A stretch of 7,054 bases of DNA, taken from RUG14300 sp964619685 (lineage in GTDB: Bacteria > Bacillota > Clostridia > Christensenellales > CAG-1252). The DNA is taken from positions 1-7,054 of the forward strand of contig CAZUET010000095.1 in assembly GCA_964619685.1 (NCBI GenBank). Direction: 5' to 3'. Below the pieces are notes generated by a model that was given only the letters and a program-made list of their open reading frames with translations, did no database searches and was not told where the DNA came from. A program made the translations under genes and the position numbers. Below are positions 1 to 4,472 of the stretch, piece by piece (within the stretch, counting starts at the first letter, position 1; each line of letters opens with the position of its first letter).

Positions 1-41
1 ACATTATTTAATAATGCGAGTAATAGTCCATAAGATAGCAA
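1..41 (-). CDS. Possible 5' end of a gene running off the left edge
   Basis: On the minus strand a GAGAGG sequence lies 9 nt before a TTG codon at 41-39. From there a frame stays open to the window edge, giving about 13 residues (M)LSYGLLLALLNN, hydrophobic like the start of a membrane or exported protein. Spacing and ribosome binding site are reasonable, but TTG is a weak start, the piece is very short, and an open run of 13 codons occurs easily by chance. It would lie downstream of the purine permease terminator and would therefore need its own promoter, which I do not see. Function unknown. Confidence 0.17.
   Translation of the reverse strand, partial: MLSYGLLLALLNN
2..16. repeat. Short perfect inverted repeat
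   Basis: Two 7-base arms, CATTATT (2-8) and AATAATG (10-16), are separated by one base. The repeat is AT-rich, has no U-run, and sits at the window edge, so no role can be assigned. The rest of 17-90 shows nothing I can name beyond the possible minus-strand gene start. Confidence 0.4.
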
Positions 42-90
42 TAGTAAAGTCCTCTCATACTAAACAAAAACGAAGCTTGTAGTCAAAATC

Positions 91-134
91 AAAAAAAAAT
101 CGCCCTGCAAGAAAAAATCCTACAAGACGATTTT
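91..134 (-). terminator. Intrinsic terminator of the purine permease gene
   Basis: Read on the minus strand, the arm at 134-119 pairs with the arm at 111-96 over 16 consecutive positions, including several G-U pairs. The loop is 7 nt (118-112) and a U-run follows (95 downwards). It begins 21 nt after the permease stop codon. A-runs on the other side could make it work on the plus strand too, but no plus-strand gene ends here. Confidence 0.9.
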
Positions 135-155
135 ATTAAGAGAAAAATTGATTAA

Positions 156-1646
156 TTACATTACGACTAATGCAAATCTTGCAATGAAAAGTACTGCAAT
201 TATAGTGATAACAATGTCTTTCTTTGTATACTTACCTGTAAGAAGTGTGATGAGCACATATGCAATCGCACCAACGCCGATACCATTAGAAATGGAGTAA
301 GTAAGGGGCATCATAATAAGTGCTAAAAATGCAGGCACTGCACTTCTAAGATCGGACATATCTACATTAGCAAAGCTCTTAAGCATGAGTACACCTACAT
401 AGATCAATGCCGGAGCGGTCGCTACGCTTGGAATAATGCTGGCAAGAGGAGATAAGAATAAACAAAGAATAAATCCTATTGAGGTAACGATGCTTGTTAA
501 TCCTGTTCTACCGCCCTCTGCTACACCACTTGCAGATTCGACAAAGGTCGTAATTGTCGATGTTCCTAAACAAGCACCCGATACTGTACCGATAGCATCA
601 CACATTAAGCACTGAGATAATCTTTGAGGATTTCCATTTTCGTCGAGCATATTTGCTTGAGAACATGTTCCGTAAAGAGTTCCTAATGTATCGAACATGT
701 CAACTAAACAGAAAGTGATGATTATCATTATGACGCTGAAAATATTACCAATTGTTACACCGTCAAAAAGTGTTGCCCAGCTTTCGCCCTTAAATACAGA
801 TAATCCATAAGTTCCGAAGTCAGAGAAGGTTTGACCAATGTTCATATTCGACCAAGTAGGAGTGGTCCATGTAAATAGATAATAAAGTATAGTTGATACT
901 AAAATTCCAAGAATAACACTTGCCTTTTTGAGAAATTTAACCTTATTTTGTTGAGCAAATACTGCTATCGCAATAAATCCTAAGAATGCAGCTAAAATGG
1001 GGGCAGCACCACCCGATATTGCACCAAAATCATCTCGAACAATCCACTTAGTACAGTCACCAAGCTGAACAAAGGTATATTGATTTGCTTGTACCATAAA
1101 GCAATTTTTAAAGCCTAAAAGTGCAATAAATAGACCGATTCCTGCAGGTATTGCCTTTTTCAAGCAGTCAGGAAGTGATAAAGCAATATGCTTTCTCAAT
1201 CCCGTAACGGATAAAATTAGGAATATTATACCTGAGATCAATATTGCAACTAAGCCTGCACCATAACGAGTTGCCGCTTCCTCTTGGGTAGCATAGCCCA
1301 TTATAAATGATACAAAGAAAAAGCTGTTCAATCCCATTCCTGCCGCTTGTGCAAATGGTTTTTTCGCCACAAACGCCATTAATAATGTACCGATAATAGC
1401 AGCAATCAATCCGCCTACATACACAGCATTCCAAATACCTGTTAGTGATGGATCAAAGCCTGTGATCTGATTGGGGTTAACAATTACGATGTAGCACATC
1501 GCAAAGAATGTGGTAAGTCCGGCAAAAATTTCCGTTCTTACGCTGGTTCCGTTTTCGGTAAGCTTGAATTTTCTATCCAACCAAGCGCCGAAGCCTTTCT
1601 TTTGCGGATTTTCGTTGTTTTTGTTTTCCGCTACTGTTTCGTTCAT
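156..1646 (-). CDS. AzgA/PbuG-type purine (guanine/hypoxanthine/adenine) permease
   Basis: Predicted inner-membrane proton symporter for purine bases, AzgA-like branch of the NCS2 superfamily (COG2252); about 496 aa, a usual length with a slightly long N-terminal tail. Family hallmarks seen: RTEIFAGLTTFFAMCYIV, then VNP, at residues 37-58; GMGLNSFF at 103-110; DMFDTLGTL at 316-324; and the substrate-site region at 361-384 (GTSTITTFVES, then GVAEGGRTGLT). Many hydrophobic segments fill the rest, and the N-terminal ~30 residues are polar and cytoplasmic-looking. Start choice: a TTG at 1652 opens the frame two codons earlier but lies only 3 nt behind AGGAGG, while the ATG at 1646 is 9 nt behind it, so ATG is preferred. 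The gene is transcribed divergently from pyrR, through a long structured leader. Which purine is carried cannot be told from sequence; PbuG and PbuO types are alike. Confidence 0.93.
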   Translation of the reverse strand: MNETVAENKNNENPQKKGFGAWLDRKFKLTENGTSVRTEIFAGLTTFFAMCYIVIVNPNQITGFDPSLTGIWNAVYVGGLIAAIIGTLLMAFVAKKPFAQAAGMGLNSFFFVSFIMGYATQEEAATRYGAGLVAILISGIIFLILSVTGLRKHIALSLPDCLKKAIPAGIGLFIALLGFKNCFMVQANQYTFVQLGDCTKWIVRDDFGAISGGAAPILAAFLGFIAIAVFAQQNKVKFLKKASVILGILVSTILYYLFTWTTPTWSNMNIGQTFSDFGTYGLSVFKGESWATLFDGVTIGNIFSVIMIIITFCLVDMFDTLGTLYGTCSQANMLDENGNPQRLSQCLMCDAIGTVSGACLGTSTITTFVESASGVAEGGRTGLTSIVTSIGFILCLFLSPLASIIPSVATAPALIYVGVLMLKSFANVDMSDLRSAVPAFLALIMMPLTYSISNGIGVGAIAYVLITLLTGKYTKKDIVITIIAVLFIARFALVVM

Positions 1647-1654
1647 GACCAAAG

Positions 1655-1662
1655 TCCTCCTT
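1655..1662 (-). promoter_or_regulatory. Ribosome binding site that sets the purine permease start
   Basis: AAGGAGGA on the minus strand, a near-perfect Shine-Dalgarno sequence. It is 9 nt from the ATG at 1646 but only 3 nt from the in-frame TTG at 1652, which argues for the ATG. Its 5' end is part of a 12-base direct repeat in the leader. Confidence 0.85.
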
Positions 1663-1724
1663 GTTGTAAAATATATCGACTTGTAGCCCTACTTAATTCT
1701 ACAAGTTAATATTCCTTGTTGTAA
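1658..1724 (-). promoter_or_regulatory. Direct repeat plus hairpin just upstream of the purine permease
   Basis: On the minus strand TTACAACAAGGA occurs at 1724-1713 and again at 1669-1658, where it runs into the Shine-Dalgarno. Between the copies is a perfect 8-bp hairpin (arms 1706-1699 and 1686-1679, 12-nt loop) with no U-run behind it. The hairpin arm CTTGT can also pair with ACAAG in either repeat copy, including the one joined to the ribosome binding site. That would allow a translational switch, but this is inference from pairing alone. Confidence 0.4.
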
Positions 1725-1732
1725 CTTAATTT

Positions 1733-1753
1733 GCATACTGTAAGACCGTATGC
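1733..1753 (-). promoter_or_regulatory. Small hairpin in the purine permease leader
   Basis: Arms GCATAC (1733-1738) and GTATGC (1748-1753) flank a 9-nt loop. No U-run follows on either strand, so it is not a terminator. It lies close behind a possible second minus-strand promoter and may be a 5' stabilising structure or part of the leader fold. Role unknown. Confidence 0.4.
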
Positions 1754-1767
1754 GGTTAAAACGAATT

Positions 1768-1773
1768 ATTATA
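1768..1773 (-). promoter_or_regulatory. Possible second -10 box for the purine permease
   Basis: A consensus TATAAT lies at 1773-1768 on the minus strand, downstream of the leader terminator. A transcript from it would bypass the attenuator. No good -35 box is seen at 16-18 nt (the best there is CAACTG-like), and TATAAT arises easily in sequence this AT-rich, so this is weak. Confidence 0.22.
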
Positions 1774-1818
1774 TGTAAAATTATTTTATTCAGTTGGAAA
1801 GCATAATTACATTGTAAC

Positions 1819-1862
1819 AAAAAAACGCACTATGACAGGGCGATATCCTATCAAGTGCGTTT
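1819..1862 (-). terminator. Leader terminator (attenuator) upstream of the purine permease
   Basis: On the minus strand AAACGCACT (1862-1854) pairs with AGTGCGTTT (1831-1823) and TGATAGG (1853-1847) pairs with CCTGTCA (1839-1833). This makes a 16-bp stem with one bulged base and a 7-nt loop, running into seven U residues (1825-1819). It sits inside the leader, about 175 nt before the permease start, with no completed gene in front of it. That is the usual position of a riboswitch or attenuator expression platform. Confidence 0.88.
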
Positions 1863-1928
1863 AGAGTCACGGCTGCATAATATAAATGCAGTTAGTTGCA
1901 ATAGATGTTTCCTTAAGTGCTTTTTCAT
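1851..1928 (-). CDS. Possible 25-aa leader peptide in the purine permease leader
   Basis: An ATG at 1928 opens a 25-codon frame, MKKHLRKHLLQ followed by LTAFILCSRDSKRT, ending in tandem stops TGA TAG. A strong GGAGG (1939-1935) lies 6 nt before the ATG. The last codons and the stops lie within the 5' arm of the leader terminator, so a ribosome near the end of this frame would block the hairpin, as in ribosome-mediated attenuation. The peptide is basic and then hydrophobic, with no run of one amino acid that would point to a nutrient signal. I do not recognise it. The same bases also form helices of a structured RNA, so the frame may be accidental and the GGAGG may serve the RNA fold. Confidence 0.35.
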   Translation of the reverse strand: MKKHLRKHLLQLTAFILCSRDSKRT

Positions 1929-1984
1929 TGGCAACCTCCATCACTTAGATCCCGTTATTTTGATTAAAAAAATAGCGGTCCGTG
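1868..1984 (-). promoter_or_regulatory. Riboswitch-like structured leader RNA, class not recognised
   Basis: Helices on the minus strand are: P1 CACGG (1984-1980) with CCGTG (1872-1868); P2 CCG plus TATTTT (1978-1969, one mismatch) with AAAATA plus CGG (1961-1952); P3 TAAGTG (1947-1942) with CACTTA (1919-1914); and P4 CTGCAT (1891-1886) with ATGCAG (1878-1873). A loop segment GGTTGC (1936-1931) can pair with GCAACT (1899-1894), a possible pseudoknot. P4 stacks directly on P1, making a closed multi-way junction about 12 nt after the predicted transcript start, with the terminator only 6 nt beyond P1. This looks like an aptamer plus expression platform. I do not see the GTTTCTACC core of the purine riboswitch, nor signatures of the ZTP, PRPP/guanidine (ykkC), THF, SAM or T-box classes. 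The ligand, if any, is unknown. Confidence 0.5.
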
Positions 1985-2003
1985 CGAAAAAAAATATGTT
2001 TTA

Positions 2004-2033
2004 ATAATACTATAATTGATTCATATAAATCAA
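2004..2033 (-). promoter_or_regulatory. Predicted promoter of the purine permease transcript
   Basis: On the minus strand TTGATT (2033-2028) and TATTAT (2009-2004) are separated by 18 nt, giving a predicted start near 1997. That places the first leader helix about a dozen bases into the transcript. The -35 half is also one arm of an inverted repeat (2016-2021 and 2028-2033, TTGATT/AATCAA), so a DNA-binding repressor could act here, though none is encoded nearby. It is divergent from the pyrR promoter, with about 90 bp between the two -35 boxes. Confidence 0.5.
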
Positions 2034-2122
2034 CTGATTTTTTGCTGTTTTTTGAATAAATTTTCAAATGGAAATCTTATTTTTCTTAATCAAAAAAATC
2101 TTAACTTTTTACATAAAATGCG

Positions 2123-2152
2123 TTGACAGAATCATAATGCGTTTGCTATAAT
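2123..2152 (+). promoter_or_regulatory. pyrR-uraA promoter
   Basis: Consensus TTGACA (2123-2128) and TATAAT (2147-2152) are separated by 18 nt, with the TG of an extended -10 at 2144-2145. The predicted start is near 2158-2160, so the PyrR-binding hairpin forms at the very 5' end of the RNA. This is the strongest promoter in the window. Strong constitutive initiation with control by attenuation is the known arrangement for pyr operons. Confidence 0.88.
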
Positions 2153-2160
2153 GACAAAAA

Positions 2161-2272
2161 TCGATCTTTAAATGAGTACAGAGATGCTCGCAAGACGAAC
2201 TGATGATTATAGTGTTTTTAGGCATATTTTATGCGTTTTTTCGTCTTGCAGTTTAGCAAGGCGTATTTTTTT
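2161..2272 (+). promoter_or_regulatory. PyrR-dependent attenuator (binding hairpin, antiterminator, terminator)
   Basis: Three competing structures are visible. The anti-antiterminator (2161-2198) has a lower stem TCG-TCTT/AAGACGA with one bulged A, an asymmetric internal loop, and an upper stem GAGTA/TGCTC around the loop CAGAGA (2179-2184). This fits the PyrR-binding consensus ARUCCNGNGAGGYU except that the closing C-G pair is a compensated A-U pair. The antiterminator pairs 2190-2199 with 2240-2249 over 10 bp. The terminator is CGTCTTGC (2242-2249) with GCAAGGCG (2256-2263) and seven U residues (2266-2272). Known mechanism: PyrR with UMP or UTP holds the first hairpin, frees the terminator and stops transcription when pyrimidines are plentiful. 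Confidence 0.9.
2242..2272 (+). terminator. Terminator hairpin of the pyr attenuator
   Basis: An 8-bp stem (2242-2249 with 2256-2263), a 6-nt loop AGTTTA, then T-A and seven U residues. Its 5' arm is wholly contained in the antiterminator helix, so the two exclude each other. It ends 30 nt before the pyrR start codon. Confidence 0.9.
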
Positions 2273-2302
2273 AAAGAAATTCGTAAATTAAAGGTAATAA
2301 AA

Positions 2303-2845
2303 ATGAGAGAAAAGACTTTACTTATGGATGGACTTGCTGTCGAAAGATCTATTAAAAGGATATCACACGAAATTGTTGAAAAAAACAAAGGTGTAGATAA
2401 TCTCGTACTTTTAGGGATCGTTACTCGTGGGGTGCCATTCTCACAAAGGATCGCACAAAACATCTTAACATTTGAAAGTAAGCAAGTCGCTATTGGTACT
2501 GTCGATATCTCTTTTTACCGTGATGATATAAAAAAAATCGCCCCTACCCCTATATTAAACGGATGCAATGTCCCATGTGATATTAATGATAAGGATGTAA
2601 TACTTTGTGATGATGTTTTATATACAGGTAGGACAGCTCGTGCCGCTATGGAAGCAATACTTAATATTGGCAGACCTAAAACTATACAGCTTGCTGTATT
2701 AGTTGATAGAGGTCATAGAGAACTTCCTATCCGTGCAGATTATGTAGGTAAGAACGTTCCAACAACAGCAACAGAAATAATCAAGGTCTGTTTTCCGTCC
2801 ACCGATAATGCCGATGGAGTTAAACTATACGACTTAGATCAATAA
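2303..2845 (+). CDS. pyrR: PyrR, pyr attenuation regulator / uracil phosphoribosyltransferase
   Basis: Predicted cytoplasmic RNA-binding regulator that senses UMP/UTP and PRPP; many homologues also convert uracil and PRPP to UMP. The 180-aa product is full length. Seen: TRGV at 41-44; FYRDD at 71-75; the PRPP-binding loop DVILCDDVLYTGRT at 98-111, with the two acidic residues at 103-104; and the conserved stretch LVDRGHRELPIRADYVGKN at 133-151. The frame is open from 2231, but those 24 extra codons lie inside the attenuator. The ATG at 2303 has AAAGG at 2290-2294, 8 nt ahead, and matches the family N-terminus. It is the first gene of a two-gene operon with the uracil permease and should regulate that operon through the leader just upstream. 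Other pyr biosynthesis genes are not in the window. Confidence 0.97.
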   Translation: MREKTLLMDGLAVERSIKRISHEIVEKNKGVDNLVLLGIVTRGVPFSQRIAQNILTFESKQVAIGTVDISFYRDDIKKIAPTPILNGCNVPCDINDKDVILCDDVLYTGRTARAAMEAILNIGRPKTIQLAVLVDRGHRELPIRADYVGKNVPTTATEIIKVCFPSTDNADGVKLYDLDQ

Positions 2846-2850
2846 AACTG

Positions 2851-2877
2851 ACCTTTACGGCTAAATGCCGAGGTAAA
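2851..2877 (+). promoter_or_regulatory. Small intercistronic hairpin between pyrR and the uracil permease
   Basis: CGGC (2858-2861) pairs with GCCG (2867-2870) around TAAAT. The stem can extend either as TTTA/TAAA with a 3-nt bulge or as ACC/GGT. No U-run follows and no PyrR loop (CNGNGA) is present, so this is not a second attenuator. It may be an RNA-processing or stability element. Confidence 0.35.
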
Positions 2878-2899
2878 TAAAAAAAATGGAGATAACAAT

Positions 2900-4357
2900 A
2901 TGAACCTTACTTATCAAGTAAAAGACAAACCCCCGATTTTGCGTACCATTTTATACGCATTCCAACAGCTTCTGGCAATTTTGGCAGCTACGATCGCAGT
3001 TCCAACAATTATCGGAAACGGTATGAGTCAGTCTGCTGCCCTATTCGGTGCAGGCATTGGCACAATAGTGTATTTACTATTCACAAAATTCAAAAGCCCT
3101 GTTTTCTTAGGAAGCAGCTTCGCATTCTTAGGTAGCATGGCAGCAGCTTTCGCAGGTGCAGCTACAACCTCATTGGGCTACTTGGGATTGCTTATCGGTA
3201 CAGTTTTTGCAGGTCTTGTATATGTAATCTTAGGATTAGTTATCAAGTATGCCGGTGTAGGTTGGATCAATAAAATCATGCCTCCCGTTGTAATCGGTCC
3301 TACAGTTGCAATCATCGGTTTGTCCTTAGCAGGTAATGCTATAGGCGACTTAACAAAGGGCAGCGTTTATCTTACTCAAAATACTTGGGTCTTACAAAAT
3401 GTTGATGGCGTAATGCAAGCAGTTCAAACAACAGAAAGTGTTGTAGCCGCTTCTCCCTATATCGCATTGCTTTGCGGATTGGTTGCACTTGCAGTTGTAA
3501 TCATTTGCTCAGTATACGGTTCTAAGAATATTAAGCTTATCCCATTCGTAATCGGTATCCTTGCAGGTTACGCTTTGGCTGCCATCTTCACCGTTATCGG
3601 TAACGCTACAAATACAACTTGGTTACAAGTTATCGATTTCAGTAAGTTCCAACATATGGAATGGGTTCCTTCCTTCTCCTTCCTTAAAGCATTCAGCGGA
3701 GATTACGGTGATGCAAATATAGGTGCATACATTGGTACTATTGCAGTTGCATACATCCCTGTTGCATTCGTTGTATTCGCTGAGCATATCGCAGACCATA
3801 AAAACCTTTCCTCTATTATCGGTCAAGACTTACTTAAGGAGCCTGGTTTACATCGCACACTTTTCGGTGACGGAATCGGAAGTATCGCCGGTGCATTCTT
3901 CGGCGGTTGCCCCAATACTACATACGGCGAGAGCGTTGCTTGTGTTGCTATCACAGGAAATGCATCGGTAGTAACCATCTTCGTAACAGCTATACTTTGT
4001 ATTATTTGTAGCTTCATTGGACCTTTCGTAACGTTCTTAGCTACAATCCCTGCTTGCGTAATGGGTGGTGTTTGTATGGCTCTTTACGGATTTATCGCAG
4101 TATCCGGCTTGAAGATGATCCAAACTGTTGATTTAGGAGAAAATAAGAACTTATTCGTTGTTTCCACTATCTTAATCGCAGGTGTAGGCGGATTAATAAT
4201 CAATATCGGAGAGATCACAATTACTTCGATTGCATGTGCTCTTATCTTAGGTATCTTAGTCAACCTTCTTTGCTCGATCAAAAAGAAGAAGAGTAATGAT
4301 GATCAAGAGATCGTAGAAGAAAATATCACAGCTGAAGAAATCACAACGGTAGAATAA
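2900..4357 (+). CDS. UraA/PyrP-type NCS2 nucleobase permease, probably uracil
   Basis: Predicted inner-membrane uracil:proton symporter, 485 aa. The cotranscription with pyrR, 54 nt downstream, points to uracil. Landmarks shared with UraA: GSSFAF at 71-76; the AEH of the substrate-binding glutamate at 294-296; PGLHRTLFGDG at 315-325; and GGCPNTTYGES at 335-345 with the second glutamate at 344. Departures: QQ (22-23) replaces the TM1 QH motif, D299 stands where UraA has a histidine in AEHVGH, a longer polar loop lies around 150-185, and the C-terminal tail after 460 is lysine-rich and then acidic. These fit a clostridial subgroup often labelled uracil-xanthine permease, so xanthine is an alternative. 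The ribosome binding site GGAG (2888-2891) is 8 nt before the ATG. By eye, codons favour ATC and TTC more than in pyrR, suggesting high expression. Confidence 0.92.
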   Translation: MNLTYQVKDKPPILRTILYAFQQLLAILAATIAVPTIIGNGMSQSAALFGAGIGTIVYLLFTKFKSPVFLGSSFAFLGSMAAAFAGAATTSLGYLGLLIGTVFAGLVYVILGLVIKYAGVGWINKIMPPVVIGPTVAIIGLSLAGNAIGDLTKGSVYLTQNTWVLQNVDGVMQAVQTTESVVAASPYIALLCGLVALAVVIICSVYGSKNIKLIPFVIGILAGYALAAIFTVIGNATNTTWLQVIDFSKFQHMEWVPSFSFLKAFSGDYGDANIGAYIGTIAVAYIPVAFVVFAEHIADHKNLSSIIGQDLLKEPGLHRTLFGDGIGSIAGAFFGGCPNTTYGESVACVAITGNASVVTIFVTAILCIICSFIGPFVTFLATIPACVMGGVCMALYGFIAVSGLKMIQTVDLGENKNLFVVSTILIAGVGGLIINIGEITITSIACALILGILVNLLCSIKKKKSNDDQEIVEENITAEEITTVE

Positions 4358-4379
4358 TTCATAGAAATAACTCCAAAGG

Positions 4380-4411
4380 ACTGTCGCAAGCAACGCTTGT
4401 GGCAGTTTTTT
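4380..4411 (+). terminator. Terminator of the pyrR-permease operon
   Basis: A 12-bp stem pairs 4380-4391 with 4395-4406, including two G-U pairs, around the 3-nt loop AAC. A T-run (4406-4411) follows. It starts 22 nt after the permease stop codon. Confidence 0.93.
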
Positions 4412-4421
4412 GTTTATAAAA

Positions 4422-4453
4422 AAAATTGCTTAGTTATCATACTAAGCAATTTT
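4422..4453 (-). terminator. Terminator of the minus-strand reductase operon
   Basis: A perfect 13-bp stem, AAAATTGCTTAGT (4422-4434) with its complement (4441-4453), and a 6-nt loop. On the minus strand a U-run follows (4425-4418). It begins 19 nt after the reductase stop and faces the plus-strand terminator at 4380. The T-run on the other side is shorter, so it may also back up termination on the plus strand. Confidence 0.9.
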
Positions 4454-4472
4454 ATAATTAAAGTTAAACTTA

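Noticed and set aside
1647..1652. TTG start for the purine permease
   Set aside because: Only 3 nt separate it from AGGAGG, too close for a start; the ATG two codons later has 9-nt spacing.
1653..2003. Purine (G-box) riboswitch in the permease leader
   Set aside because: I read the whole minus-strand leader for the GTTTCTACC core and the paired GG-containing loops and found neither. The ATATAAT stretch near 1773 resembles only the first few bases of the motif.
2222..2241. GCATA-TTT-TATGC hairpin followed by a T-run as the pyr terminator
   Set aside because: It has only 5 bp and is AT-rich; the 8-bp hairpin at 2242-2263 with its T-run is far stronger and competes properly with the antiterminator.
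2231..2302. Upstream start for pyrR giving 204 aa
   Set aside because: The 24 extra codons lie within the attenuator terminator and do not match the PyrR N-terminus; the ATG at 2303 has a proper ribosome binding site.
2846..2899. Second PyrR attenuator between pyrR and the permease, as in Bacillus subtilis
   Set aside because: No CNGNGA loop and no U-run follow the small hairpin, and the gap is only 54 nt.
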